Assembly (NCBI GenBank): GCA_036365455.1
Contig: JAWQUS010000002.1
Coordinates: 6,696,001-6,760,000, forward strand
DNA from: Macrosoma leucophasiata
Lineage: Eukaryota > Arthropoda > Insecta > Lepidoptera > Hedylidae
Direction: 5' to 3'
Length of the DNA stretch: 64,000 nt
Under the pieces are notes generated by a model, which did not search any database, was not told the DNA's origin, and saw only the letters and a list, made by a program, of their open reading frames with translations. Positions 1 through 12,233 of this stretch are shown here, piece after piece. Each line of letters begins with the position of its first letter. The stretch's first letter is position 1. The position numbers were made by a program, and so were the translations under genes.

Positions 1-26
1 AACGCGGCCCACCGGTCGCAGCGGAC

Positions 27-264
27 CGGAGGGGAGTAGCCTTAGCGTTTATTACCGATGCAAAACTGTCTGTCATTTTTTGCGGGGGGAAATGCGTGCG
101 ACACACACGCGCACCACAAAAATCGTCTATTACTACGAAACTCACACCTTGACTAACAGAATACAGAAACACGCACACATTTAAACATATAGGCGACAGG
201 TATAGGGCCATTTGGGCTTGTACTTTGACAGAGGCCAAAGCCTGCATATGGCTACTCCCCTCCG
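27..264. mobile_element. Possible TIR element in STT3B intron
   Basis: CGGAGGGGAGTAGCC (27-41) is perfectly inverted as GGCTACTCCCCTCCG (250-264). The interior does not pair further and no TSD is clear. Could be chance or an old MITE. Confidence 0.35.
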
Positions 265-521
265 ATGTAGCTCTATGAGAAAATAGAAGCAGCCTTGTGG
301 TGCCATTTAGTAACATATCAACCACCGGTTCCTAAATATACTGTCAATTGTTAAATAATAAATTAAAAAAGTAAATTTATAATTGTCAATCATACAAGAT
401 GATGACGCTGAATATGGATTAAGTAGTAAGCACTTATTACTTATAACTGACAGCTTATATAGTGAAAAAAATAAAGTGAAGCATATACCTGAAGCATTAA
501 AATAGTGTTATTTGTTAACAG

Positions 522-619
522 GAAGCTGATTATTTCACGGAGCGAGGCGAATACAGAGTAGATAATGAAGCGTCTAAGACAATGTTAAATTGCTTAATGT
601 ACAAGTTATCATATTATAG
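522..619 (+). CDS. STT3B: STT3B-like exon (first in window)
   Basis: Acceptor ...TTAACAG before 522 and donor AG|GTAAGT at 619/620. It encodes 32 residues beginning [15 protein letters not shown] and ending LSYY plus two bases (AG) of a split Arg codon. It matches the DYF...GEFRVD...LLNCLMYKMSYYR segment of STT3 proteins. The phase fits the next exon exactly. Confidence 0.92.
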
Positions 620-3600
620 GTAAGTTTAATAACTGTTTAACTACATTAATATTATAAAGAGGAAAGACTTGATTTTTAAAGAAAAATGGAAAGAAAAATT
701 TGACTTCAGGCGGGACTCGAACTCGTGGCCACTGGGTATCTAGTCCAGCCGTTCTTCCAACTGAGCTACCGAAGCCCTGCCCTATTTGTCAAATCTTTGC
801 TTCACATTTATTCAACAAAGACTTCATTGTTTGTTTTGATTTCTGAATGATCTATGTCACACATCTTGGGCATCCTTGGCTCCCCTTCTACTATTAGTAG
901 ATTTTTAAGATAGTTCAGGTTTGGTGGAGATACTCAGCAGGGTGCAAGGTATCTCCCATATCTGAATCTCATGTGTTCAAGTAACTGCTAAAATCCCCTT
1001 ATGGGCTCCCCTACTATAGGCACACCGCGGGCACTCCGCCAAAATGCCATACAAACGCTTAATTTGGTTTCTATTACACAGACATCAATCAGTGACGTGT
1101 ATTTACACGTGCACCTGTGTGCGTAGCACGTAGAAAATACCAACCGTCGTCCATAAGAAGGGAGGAGGTTGGGTGATGCGGGGAAATCGTCGAAGTGTCC
1201 ATTCTATACGTAGTATTATTACATATTCTCTGCTATAGGTTATATTTAAATGGAAGGAAACGGGAAGCTGAAATCTTGAAATCCACGATGCGGCCAAAGC
1301 CGAGTTGCACTTACAGCTAGATTTTTAACAGTTGAAGCACAATGTTTAACTACCTTTATTTTACATAACTGGTAACGATACTCAGAGATTGGTGACATAA
1401 ATACAAGGATTTAAATGTTAAATACCATAAGTATACCTATGTATTATCTCTATCTCTTATGTACACAAAAATATATATACAAAAATCTCGTGTCACAATG
1501 TTAGAGACAAAGAATGTCCCATTATTTTTTGTTTAGTCTTATCTTTACCGTTTGTAAAAGAGAGTATGGAACATTCTGTTGATATCTATTTTAATTATTA
1601 AGTATTTTTGGACCATTATTTATTTTATTTTTGTTTACTTTGACATATTAACCAACGTATCAGTTGTTATTAGCTTTAATTTTATATTTGTAATTTGACC
1701 TTCGATGGTCAATCGAAGTATTGAAGTGTCTGTATAAAAACGCCACCATGTCAGTCCGAGTACAGGACCAATGCACGAGGGCGATTCCTTTGCAGAGGGG
1801 AGTAAGACAGGGAGATGTAATTTCACCCCTGCTCTTCACCAATGCAATGGAAGACGCCTTCAAGCTTCTGGAATGGCAAGGACTAGGCATCAATGTCAAC
1901 GGCGAATACATCACTCACCTTCGGTTTGCCGACGATATTATAGTCATGGCAGAGTCGCTGGAAGATCTCAGCACAATGCTCGAAGACCTCAATCGAGTGT
2001 CCCAAAAAGTGGGCCTTAAAATGAACATGGATAAGACCAAGATCATGTTTAATAACCTTGTATCGCCCACTCCAGTATCCGTTGGGAACTCGATCCTCGA
2101 AGTTGTCGACGAATATATCTATTTAGGACACACCATACAACTAGGCAGGTCGAACTTCGAGAAAGAGGTCATTCGCCGAATCCAACTCGGCTGGGCAGCG
2201 TTCGGGAAGTTAAGGAGCGTTTTCTCGTCAAACATCCCGCAGTCCTTGAAGACGAAAGTCTTTAATCAGTGCGTTTTACCGGTGATGACCTACGGTGCCG
2301 AGACGTGGTCTCTCACTATGGGTCTCGTACGAAAGCTTCAAGTCACTCAGCGGTCAATGGAAAGGGTTATGCTCGGCGTTTCCCTACTGGATCGAATAAA
2401 AAATGAGGAGATCCGTAGGCGAATGAAAGTCTCTGACATAGCCAAGCAGATTTCCAAGCTGAAGTGGCAATGGGCAGGGCACATAGCTCGGAAAACCGAT
2501 AGGCGCTGGGGCATTAAGGTTCTCGAGTGGAGACCACGTATCGGCAAACGCAGCGTAGGACGTCCACCTGCAAGATGGACCGACGACCTGATCAAGGCTG
2601 CAGGTACCCGCTGGATGCACGTCGCTTCAGATCGGTCGGCATGGAGGTCATTGGGCGAGGCCTATGTTCAGCAGTGGACGTCTTATGGCTGTTATGATGA
2701 ATTTGACCTCTCACAAGCAAATTCTATTATTTCCAAGTGATTAAATACATTTTTGAGATTTGAGTTTGTTAGTTACCGTACTCCCCTGAAATGGCTGGAC
2801 CGATTCTCATGAAATTTTGTGTGCCTATTGGGTGGGTCTGAGAATAGGCCAATATCTATTTTTCATACCCCGTAATGGTGATTCTCAATTTTTTTTAATT
2901 TTTTTATTTCTTGGACATTGCTTTTTTTTTAAGGCGATATGAAGTTTGTTGGGGCAGCTAGTAATTAATACTTTTGTTTTATACAGATACGACAGCGGGG
3001 GCAGTCCGCCCGGGTACGACCGGACGCGCGGCGCGTTGCCGGGCAACCGCGGCTTCAAACTCACGTACCTCGAAGAAGCGTACACTACAGAGCATTGGCT
3101 TGTTAGAATATACAGGTAGTTTCATAAAAACCATTTTTTTTTGACAGACATGCAAAACGGGTCACTTGAGTGGTTACCGTCGCCAATTCATACTATGTAA
3201 CATGAGCGGAGTTCCTAACGTGCTGTCAGTTCTAAAGGAGTTTCGGTCATTAATAATATAATAATAAGTAATATTTAAAAAATTCCATAATGTAGAGCTG
3301 TAATGCAGTATAATGGAAGCTTGTTCTACAATTTGGATGTTCGTGGTCACAATCAAAGGTTTCAATACAGATGCATTGCCATTGAAATGGCCCAGCTAGA
3401 TAGATTAGGATATGGTTTTTACGCCCTTAGCGCCGACACTGGAGCTCTATTATCAGTAAGAATATTTGCAAAATGTCAGTAATTACTGGCCTTTGCTTAT
3501 CGTTGCGTATGAAACAAATGTTGTATGCTCTACAGATTAAGACCGATCTAGGGATACTATTTATATCTTTTATTTGTTTTTCAGAGTGAAAAAGCCAGAT

Positions 3601-5483
3601 GAGTTCAACAGACCTCGGTTAGCATTGTCTAAGAGGACAATTCCGACTAGTAATGCTATGTCAAAGAAGGTGAGACTTGCCTAGGTTTTATGGTCAAATA
3701 AATAATTAATTATATTAATAAATTATATTGACATTCAATGGCTAATTTACATTATTAAATCTTCGTTCAAGTTGCACTAACACAATGATAAATATTAATC
3801 AATTAATATCTGACCTTAATATATTTCATAAATTTTCATCGTCGTACTTAATAATGGAAACAATAATAATAATTAATCTCTATTTACATCAATAACTATT
3901 CCTATAAATATACATCTTTGCTTATTTAATGGTATTCTTAGTAGTACCGGACCGAATATATACATTAAGTTGTAGTTCTCTTTTAAAGACGAGCTAAAAC
4001 ACTATTAAAATGAATACATAAAACACTAGGAAACAATTGTATAACACCCAACATATCGACAACAAAGTTAGTTATTCCTTGACTCCTTATTCCTTATTCT
4101 CGTAACTAAAGCATTATTGCAATAAAATCGTTCTTCTGTCTGTATTGCTTTAACCAATGCGCGTCTAAGGTTAGAGCCAGACAGCGAAACGATGCAATAC
4201 ATATTGTAACGAGAATCAAGTTGGAATATTTCATTTTCAAAATATGAAAATGTGATTTTGGAAAATCAGAAGTTCTTAATAGTTAAAAAGAAAAGATTTT
4301 TCGTCCTGCATTTTAAATTAAGAAGTTTTAATTACATTTTTTAACTAAATTTATGTTGTTTTAGACAACGAACTAAAGTTATATAACATTGCAGATTGCG
4401 ATGGACACGTCCATGGTATAGTAACATTTTAACCTTTCATATGTGTTGTGCATGTTGCAATGTTATGTTCGTTCTGTGTTGCTCATAAACGTGCGAAATG
4501 TTTACTGTTATATTAACAAATCACAGCTTATCCCAGTACTATTTAACTGTAACACATGTGTATTTTATAAACACGTTTCCATTGTCTGACTACACTGAAA
4601 AAGTATCTAAAGTAGTGTAATGATACCGAACATATTTGCTATGTTTGCCAGGCAGTATTGAATTCATATTAGTACTTAACCAATAAATGTATATAACGTC
4701 CTGTAGCAGTGTTCAGACTATCTACATTTATTGTGAAATTAGGTCTGTTCATTATTATTCAATGTTTCAATCGTGGTAATGTTGCTGGTAATATAAGCAG
4801 CATAAGTATATAATTCATTAAAAGAGCGCTTTAGTGTTAAGTTCGCTATCTGTCAATATGTTTTATATTGTGGCAATAAAGTATTAAATAAATAATTACA
4901 GTGAAAATATAATTAAAAAAATGCTTTGATAGTTGTTTGTTAAAGTAATATAAATGTAATTATGTAATTCGTCAAATGTAAAAATGTAATGAAAAAGTTT
5001 GTTATTTCGTTTGATTTGTGGTAAACAAAAGGCTTTAGCCAGTTTTGGTTTAGCTTTTAATGTGTCATTCAGTGTTTTTTCTCTTCTGCATGATAAAATT
5101 TGGGCGTATGGAATAATTTGTTTTTTTCTGTGGCTTATCGATTTTTTATGTATTTAACAAAAAAAAAAAACTTTTTTAACAAATTAAATACTAATGTTTT
5201 TAGTTTGTTAGAATAATTTGTTATCTATTCGTTTGCATTCGTGAAATTGAAAAAATGCTTAATATGCTGTATTCGAGATAATAATAATAATTTACGTAAT
5301 ACAAATTCTGAGCTTAAAAAAATGCTCAATAATTCTGTATTAAGCATTTTTTTTACTTAAAAATATTTCATTAAGATCTCAACAACTAAATAATATTGCT
5401 TTCAGACCTCAAAAAGAAGAAAAGGGCTACTGAAGAACAAGCCAACATTGGTGAAAGGCAAGAAAGTGAGCCAGCTGGAGTGA
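522..5483 (+). CDS. STT3B: STT3B-like oligosaccharyltransferase catalytic subunit, 3' end (4 exons)
   Basis: Catalytic subunit of the ER oligosaccharyltransferase, which transfers the lipid-linked glycan to Asn in N-glycosylation sequons. Exons 522-619, 2987-3115, 3585-3669 and 5406-5483 are bounded by AG/GT sites, and their phases (2, 2, 0) chain into 129 residues plus TGA. Visible family signatures are [20 protein letters not shown] and the very conserved [16 protein letters not shown]. The tail is strongly basic ([12 protein letters not shown]...VKGKK), which fits the STT3B rather than the STT3A C terminus. In the family this part lies in the luminal domain. The catalytic and WWD-containing part and the transmembrane helices lie left of the window, so the gene is 5' incomplete here. 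The first window intron has accepted an RTE LINE fragment and a Helitron-like element. Homology is recognised from memory of the family, not from a search. Confidence 0.93.
700..783 (-). mobile_element. tRNA-like short element (SINE head)
   Basis: On -: GGCTTCGGTAGCTCAGTTGG (A box TAGCTCAGTTGG), then GAGTTCGAGTCCCGCC (B box) and CTGAAGTC, which can pair with GGCTTC as an acceptor-like stem. No convincing 7-nt anticodon loop, and related sequences at 52429 and 30195 carry the same CCTGAAG tail, so it is a SINE rather than a functional tRNA gene. Confidence 0.6.
784..1717 (+). other. STT3B-like intron part, no features recognised
   Basis: No exon-like phase-compatible segment and no familiar repeat before the RTE fragment. 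Confidence 0.5.
1718..2758 (+). mobile_element. 5'-truncated RTE-clade LINE, RT C-terminal half
   Basis: An uninterrupted frame 1721-2740 (339 codons; the upstream end is open, so the true start is lost). It shows RT block [13 protein letters not shown], block C as FADD ([10 protein letters not shown]), and downstream [27 protein letters not shown] and EAYVQQWTS, characteristic of insect RTE-like elements. The endonuclease and N-terminal RT blocks including the first catalytic Asp are absent, consistent with 5' truncation during target-primed reverse transcription. It lies in sense orientation in the STT3B-like intron. Confidence 0.9.
2762..2961 (+). mobile_element. Helitron-like element in STT3B intron
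   Basis: GGCTGGACCGATTCTCATGA, AGAATAGGCCAATATCTATT, GAAGTTTGTTGGGGCAG, ending CTAG at 2958-2961. Ends 25 bp before an STT3B exon and directly follows the RTE fragment. Confidence 0.65.
2987..3115 (+). CDS. STT3B: STT3B-like exon
   Basis: Acceptor TTTTATACAG, donor ACAG|GTAGTT. The first base completes the split Arg codon; 42 codons follow, ending with AG of another split Arg. It contains [14 protein letters not shown] and [17 protein letters not shown], the most diagnostic STT3 stretch in the window. Confidence 0.95.
3585..3669 (+). CDS. STT3B: STT3B-like exon
   Basis: Acceptor TTTGTTTTTCAG, donor AAG|GTGAGA. It encodes [17 protein letters not shown] and then a Ser/Thr-rich stretch ending MSKK. 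It aligns by position with the variable linker between the EHWLVRIY block and the basic C-terminal tail of STT3B. Confidence 0.88.
3670..5405 (+). other. STT3B-like last intron, no features recognised
   Basis: A+T-rich, stops in all frames, no repeat family recognised by eye. Confidence 0.6.
5406..5483 (+). CDS. STT3B: STT3B-like terminal exon with stop
   Basis: Acceptor TTGCTTTCAG. It encodes 25 residues, [12 protein letters not shown] then [13 protein letters not shown], followed by TGA at 5481-5483. The Lys/Arg-rich composition resembles the STT3B C-terminal tail. The 3' UTR follows. Confidence 0.88.
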   Translation, partial: TSKRRKGLLKNKPTLVKGKKVSQLE

Positions 5484-5632
5484 CGCAATAACACATGTTG
5501 CTCGCATCACATGAGCTAATCTCCCCATATCAGTGGTAAATCTGCATTGTTCCTAGGACGTGGCCATATTTTGAGCTGGCTTTAGAGTCATAAAGTTTCA
5601 TATATCAACTGATGTAAAATATTAATCAAACT

Positions 5633-5638
5633 ATTAAA
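5633..5638 (+). terminator. Proximal candidate poly(A) signal, STT3B-like gene
   Basis: ATTAAA 150 bp after the stop, followed about 55 bp later by a GT/T-rich stretch (TGTGTATTTATT). It lies just before an old inserted repeat at 5700. Candidate only; a distal site at 11087 is also possible. Confidence 0.35.
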
Positions 5639-5699
5639 GTTTAAAAATCAATATTTTACTTACTACTCTCTATTTCTCGCTGAGTCAATGTGTATTTAT

Positions 5700-5870
5700 T
5701 AGCTCGAGGGTGTAGGTGCCACTGTATTACCTAATCTACTTTCCCACGAAATGGTAGCGTTCAGTGCTATCGTGTTACGGTCAGGTGGTAATAAACAATC
5801 ACGTAATTTCTGGCACAGAGTTATAACAGCTTTGGCATCAGTGATGGCAACACATCTACAAATCATTGAT
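5700..5870 (-). repeat. Family C repeat, old
   Basis: GGTGTAGGTGCCACTGTATT, GCGTTCAGTGCTATCGTGTT, AATTTCTGGCACAGAGTTAT in reverse order. Follows the proximal STT3B poly(A) candidate. Confidence 0.7.
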
Positions 5871-5949
5871 TTAAGGGGTTTTTGGCGGGAACGCCGAAAA
5901 GAGCTGTGTCGCTGCGTGATATTATTTTTGAAATTTGTGTATAGTCGCG

Positions 5950-6130
5950 TTTTTCTGTGTAAAAATGGTGGGATTTTTATCATAAAGCATTCGATAATGT
6001 TCTCGAGTGTAAGAAAGTGATATTATGAAGTGAAAAGTGATTTTTCGTATTGCCTCCAAAACTTCGTAAAAACTCCTAGTAAAGTCCCCATCGCTTTACT
6101 GGAGCCACCCCATCATCTCATCATATTCCT
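5950..6130 (+). repeat. Repeat family D
   Basis: AAAAATGGTGGGATTTTTAT, CTTCGTAAAAACTCCTAGTA, AAAGTCCCCATCGCTTTACT, CATCATATTCCTCATGGAA. A second copy is at 18605-18775. Confidence 0.7.
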
Positions 6131-7349
6131 CATGGAAGCATTTAATCATCGTCATCTTCCATATGGATATTCATTAATTTAAAGAAATGTGAAATTCAAT
6201 ATGTATACGACTGAAAGACTCTGTATCGATGGTCATGAATAAACTTAAAAAAAAAATCATTGATTTAATGTAGATGTTTATAGCCATAGGGTACATTGTT
6301 ACTTACCATCAATGTGAACTGTATCCTTGTTTGCTACTTTGTGGTATCCATTGACTTTAGAAATCATTGACTTAGCGTAGAATTCTTCTCTCTCAAATTC
6401 ACTAAAGCTCTAATAACTATATACGGTATCTGTGACTCTAAAACTAGCCATATAATGGGCGGCTGACCGTATAGACTGTCCCTGTAATGCTGTCGGTAGA
6501 TGGCGTCTCTGATGCCTTGCCTTATCGAACTATGTATTTCGCTCCCTATTCCTCAAATATTCTAAGATGAACATCTTAATGTATGAAGCAATAATAATGT
6601 GTTAATTATATAAAAGAGTAATTCATTAAATTATAAATATATTGCATTAAGTAACTAATAAATGGTCATACCCTTAATCAGTTTTTACGTTAGTGAATAT
6701 GATGTTGGTTATAGTGATTACTAAGAATGTACAGTTTGAGCATGCATCCAATATAGCTCATCAAGATAATTGATTATACTTAGACCGAGGCTCTTTTACG
6801 GTTTATTCTCGCTATCAGCTAAATTCGAAATCGCTCGAAATGTTAATCATACTCTGAAAAAAAACCACAAGGCGGTCGCTTGTAAGAGTTGCCTTTATTA
6901 ATTTATATTCCAGTATCATTTTGGCATTTTAAACCTAATATTTCATTGGATATGAACTAATTCAATATTTAATGTCTTGTAACACGTTTAAGGTATCAGA
7001 AAATAAATCCGGTCAGAAGCGGAGTTTAACCAGATCGGATTTATTCTCGTTGTAATAAATCACACTAATGGCAGGTGCATAGTGTTTATTTTGTTAATGC
7101 ACCAACATAACAAAAGAGACCGGTTGTGCGTCCGTGTATCGAAATTGCGGTAGTCATTGTCATTGCTGTCAATATTTCATGTCAATATTTACTTTAAGTG
7201 AAATAACAAAACACAACAGGAATAATAAAAATAATCGTCCATTATCGCTTGTTTATCACTTACGAAAGCCAGTCAGTAAGTAAAGCCAGTCAGTAAAGAA
7301 CATCAGTCAGATTATCACTGCTGCTTTTGAATGAGCTACAAATCGACAT

Positions 7350-7480
7350 TAAAAATTGACCTCAGAAGTGGTAACGCATCTGTATTTTGGTCTTATCTCT
7401 GGTCTTTGTGTGGGTGTCTATAGGCTGCAGTCATCACTTAACATGAATGTGAACTGCATGCTTGTTAGCAACTTTCATTA
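7350..7480 (-). repeat. Family C repeat, partial
   Basis: GGTCTTTGTGTGGGTGTCTA, TAGGCTGCAGTCATCACTTA, ATGAATGTGAACTGCATGCT: the left-end part of the family, inverted. Confidence 0.75.
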
Positions 7481-8376
7481 AATAAAAAAATATAGATTTC
7501 GAACTTTGGTGCACCTAGATATGACCAAAAGACGGTTACGTCTGAACAGTTTTTTAACAAAAATTTAAAACAAACAGTAATCATTATTTTATGGTTACTT
7601 AGTACTAACAATATCCTGATATCATTTTTATTAGTATTACTTGTCAATTTGTAAATCACGTGACATGCTCTATCAGTAGTACAGAAAGTAAACTACTCGT
7701 ACAGTACCAAAGTGGAACATGTAAGCTTACTCGTCCCTATGTGTAATTTAATAGGTAAAGCATTGCAACCAACTTTAAATTGTGGATATTAAACAAGGAA
7801 ATCGTAAACCTCGTTACAACATAATAGATAACATAGAAAACCTATAAAAAAGTAACGCGTGGGCGTCCTTGCGCCATACCTTTGATAATGCTGTGACCAG
7901 TGTTTGATGAATTAATTTTAACAATTGTGCGTTTTACCTTATTCCTATTTAGCTTAGTTTAATAATATCACTATCTCGTATAATCTCGTATGCCTGATTA
8001 ACAAGTTGACAGTAATCACGTACCTTATCTAATGTGTAATGGTTTTCCTCGTGTTTAATGTTTGAAAATTAATTAATTACTACGTAAGTTTTACAGAGGT
8101 CTAGGGTTACATTGAAGAGGCATTAGGGATGATTTGGCTCCATAAATTATAACTAGTATGTTCTGTTATTTAATTAATACTAATAGTTATTACTATCTCG
8201 TCATGTTCCTAATTAATAATTATTGATGTAACACTTATGAGCCTTTATACTCCGCTCATTATAATGTGAAATATGACCTGTCCTATGAATTTACTTCTAT
8301 CGTACCTACTTTCCCAGTGAATTGAATGAAAATTGTAAGCTTTCTTATTCTGCATCTATTGCAATGGCAAGCTTAA

Positions 8377-8531
8377 GGTTCGGTTGCACCAAAATATTTG
8401 TTAAAGTTAAGGTTATTGTAACATTTCACACCCTTCTCTAACCTTAACAGATTTCCATAAGTTAGAGAGAGACACATCCCGTGAAAAGTTACAATAACTT
8501 TAACTTTAACAAAAATCGTGGTGAAACCCAG
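8377..8531. mobile_element. MITE (foldback), family A
   Basis: TTCGGTTGCACCAAAATATT at the left and ATCGTGGTGAAACCCAG at the right, with internal inverted TTAAAGTTAAGGTTATTGTA/TTACAATAACTTTAACTTTA. Matches 46016-46158. Confidence 0.8.
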
Positions 8532-11086
8532 TCTAATTGTATTCAAGAAGTTCGTTCTTTCTCTTTAAAAAATAAAACATACAATATTCGTTAAAAATCA
8601 TTCACTCATTCAATTATCGTATACCATATCTTATCGAGACTGACTCGAGATTTATTTAATTTTAGCTTTATATATTAGTACTATATATTTTTTTATTTCT
8701 TTACACATTCTCCGGCAACAGTGCTGCTATATTGGCAAGTATTATGGCCTAAACATCCGAATCTTGATTTTGAAAATATTAGTGCTTAATATTATTCGTG
8801 GACGGCGTTTTGTCGCCTTCTGTTGTACACATTATTGCATTCTTACCACTGATACATTTAATATTTCTATGACTGACACCAATTATGTATGTATTTAGTC
8901 CATTAGACGAATGTATATCTTGAATTTTTAGACTAATTCGTTCGATAATATTTTCTTATTCCGATTTCAAGGTCTCTGTTTGGCGGCACGAATAAATGTA
9001 TATCATGCTATACGAAGCATAATTTTATTTCATTGATTGTTGTAAGAAAATGTCTTATCTAAAACGTGTCCCCTCAACAAGACCGCGTTAGGATGTATTA
9101 AAATTAAAACTATTGTTCAAAGAGGGTATCATTATTGTAATTGCTACGTCCATTTGTATAATAATTGAATAGTGTTTTTAAAGTTAATTAGTGATGCCGT
9201 GTTAAATCTCACCTTAGCTAACTTATGTTGTTGCGATTCAAACTTAAAACTAGTTTTAACTTTGTACTGTGCAAGTTGGAGAACGACTGCGAAATACGCA
9301 AGATGCAACTGTTGAAATAGTTTTACTTTTCGTTAATATGTTTACGATACTGCCTGGCGTGATATTGTGGTATCGTTGTGCGGCCTAAATGATCTGAAAA
9401 GTCCCGGATAGTTTGTATCCAATGCTCAAAGGCGATCGTAGTGCTCTATGTGATGTCACTTTTAGCGTACAAGCGAGTTGTGCCAGTGGCGAGTAAATGG
9501 TCGAGTGAAATGGTGCGGAGGTTATGAATTACTGACAATACAAAGAGCCGAGCCGTGATACTTGTTCAGTATCGCAACAAAAAATATTGTAAATCACCCT
9601 TAGGAGCCAGATTTCGGTTTATTTCGGGTCTGTTGAGCGTTATCTCTTTCGCACCTTATCTATGTGACGTTTGTCGACCATTTTGATCAAGTTTTGACCA
9701 ATACCGGAATATCAATGCTTACGTAGGCAGTGTGCAGCAGAGATAACGCTCTACAAACTCGAAACTACGCGATTGTCTCTTTCGTAGGCTCGATGCGCAT
9801 TATTTCTTGTTGGATACTACGATTTTTGTTAGTACTTAACGTCAGTAAACGTTTGTACATTTGTAACCAAGTCAAATGGAATTGTGTTCTTGGATCCTAA
9901 GGTTCAATTTACCTTGAACAAAAAAATCCTTGATCACCAATTAAATGACAAATTAATATAAACCTTATTTTAAGCAGAGCAGAATTGTATGTTATCTAGC
10001 CCGGTGAACTGTTAAGCGTGTTCGAATGTTAATTCTCATTTCTATTTGACTGTTAGCTACAAAATGTATGTGACGTTTAGTAAGGAATAAATTGAAGGGG
10101 CAAAGATAATTAAAAAGTATATCCCGGACCGTCCGGATCAACTAGGCGCATCTTATCACCTTTTTGGATCCAATTACATTTATATACATCATATAATAAA
10201 AGTGTTAATTATGTAAACAATGAGTATAGTGATGTTTATAAATGCGTTTTGGATCTCTCATTACCTTATATCTTAAAAGTACGTATAAAGATACTCTCAT
10301 TTTTCAGGTGAAAATGTTGTCTAATTTTGCAATAATGTTCTTGGGACTGTTGTGTATAGTTAATTTTATCTTAAACTACCAAAGTAAAGTGACACTGGTC
10401 AATACATCATTTAATTTGTATTTTGTAGATTTCCATTTTAATAAATTTATCCTTCATTTTTTCCTTTCTATTTAAGCTCTAATTTTGATATAGTTATAAA
10501 TAGTGTTACCCCATATGTAGTGTTTTGGTATCAAATAAAAAGTAGAATGAAAATTATCTCGATATTGTTAAATTAAATTTGAATAATTTAAGGGACTGAT
10601 TGCGCCTGTGGTACCTATAATAATAGATTGCTACAATTTTGTATAGAGGTAAATTATAATTTATGTCCAGAACTAATATGAAATTTATCTGAACAGTCGT
10701 GTTGTGAATATTTGATTGTAAAAAAGTTCCCAAAAAAGAGCTAATTGTATTTTTTCATTATATATCTCTGTACTTGTAGTGTAGATCGAACTAGTATATT
10801 TGTCTTATAATTTTTTCACAGTTGACCAGTGTATTGAGTCATATAAGCACAGGTTTCTTACATTAGATAGATAAAAAATAATATTTTCGACGTTATACCG
10901 TCGTCATATTGTTTCATAATTATCATGTTTAAATTTCAAATTAGTCAGTGTCCTTGTGTCCCGTGTTTAAAAATGTTATGTGTTTTTATTTTATTGTTGC
11001 ACAGCACTATTTTGTTTTTCGTAATTGTAACAGAGGTTTATCAATGTAGATAAGTGTTCATTGTAGTATACAATGTACAATGTTCT

Positions 11087-11092
11087 AATAAA
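11087..11092 (+). terminator. Distal candidate poly(A) signal, + strand
   Basis: AATAAA followed about 18-30 bp later by the U/GU-rich TCTTTTTATTTGTT. It would end a very long (about 5.6 kb) 3' UTR of the STT3B-like gene. It lies only about 285 bp from the - strand candidate at 11381, which suggests a tail-to-tail gene junction. Confidence 0.35.
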
Positions 11093-11155
11093 CGGCTGAA
11101 GATGATCTCATATCTTTTTATTTGTTATCCTCTTATTCGTATAATAGTGTATATA

Positions 11156-11174
11156 TTATGTATGTATGTATGTA
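11156..11174 (+). repeat. (TATG)n short tandem repeat
   Basis: About four and a half TATG units between the two convergent poly(A) candidates. Confidence 0.8.
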
Positions 11175-11375
11175 TCTTCTCGCCAGGTCCCTAACATTCC
11201 TCTCGTCCCTCGTCAACATCATTCTCTTCATACATGCACGCCGATTCCTAAGACTTTTGACCGCACCATCAGACAGAACTTGACCTATTTGGCTACATAT
11301 GTGTATGAAATATACCTATGGTGGATTAAACGGGAGAGAAAAATAAAAACAAATTGACAAAACCTTCACCATATA

Positions 11376-11381
11376 TTTATT
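11376..11381 (-). terminator. Candidate poly(A) signal, TRERF1-like gene
   Basis: TTTATT on +, which is AATAAA on -, followed on the - strand by a T-rich run (TTTGTTTTTATTTTTCTCTC). It would give the - strand gene a 3' UTR of about 5.4 kb. Confidence 0.3.
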
Positions 11382-12030
11382 AATAAAGACAATCTAAAAG
11401 ATCACGTAATAGTCATTGTCTTAAAAAATTAGTTACCCTAATAAATTTATCAGTATATATAATAGAGTTTTTTTATTTTATTACTTATTGTTTTCAAGGA
11501 TATGCGAAGTTATGAGGAGCCGTCCGGCGCGGGAAGGGACAGGGCTCGAACTTAGTCGTTGTTCAATACGAATCATCACATTTATTGAATATAACAATGA
11601 ATCTAGAATTTATACGTAATACATTTACATCTTTCAATGATTAGCTATTTCAATGTTTATACTAAATACTTATTAAACTTTAATGACCTAACGTGTCTAC
11701 GCGAAGAATTGTGCTAATCTAAAAAGGTGTCTACAAATTTTTTTATAGTATTTTAAAGACTTTGGTAATTTACAGAACGTTCAAAATCACAACACAGAGT
11801 GTAATATCAAATTATCGTGCGATTAGCACGTGTCACTTTACTACATTACTGTTTACATTACAATTTACGTATTACACGGTGGAGCAGTGCTGCCGCAAAC
11901 TCGGCTTCGTTTGGCACAAATTCGGGTATCTTCGGGTTTTTGCAAAAGGCATACAACAAACAATGGTTTATTAAATAATTTATGTGAAATGTAGGTAACA
12001 ACGAAACATGTATGCATACCTTTATCACAA

Positions 12031-12233
12031 TGCAAATATGAACAGTGTGGAAACTGCGGTCAAAACCTTGAAACGTCACGCTCACACAAACATGCGCATT
12101 GACGAGGCCTCTAAGCGGTTCTCGCGGTGCTGCAGTACTGAGTCACTCGCTACATCGAGCGTCGATACCCATGTTTGTGTTAGTGTGCCATTTCGAACAA
12201 TTTGTACGTAGTTTCCATACTGTTCATATTTGT
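12031..12233. mobile_element. MITE with about 24-bp TIRs
   Basis: GCAAATATGAACAGTGTGGA at left is inverted at right as TCCATACTGTTCATATTTG. Inner parts (CACACAAACATG / CATGTTTGTGTTA) also pair, making a 203-bp foldback. Lies in the presumed 3' UTR of the TRERF1-like gene. Confidence 0.8.

Noticed and set aside
700..783. Functional tRNA gene on -
   Set aside because: A and B boxes and acceptor-like pairing exist, but no proper anticodon arm, and related decayed copies occur at 52429 and 30195; a SINE fits better.
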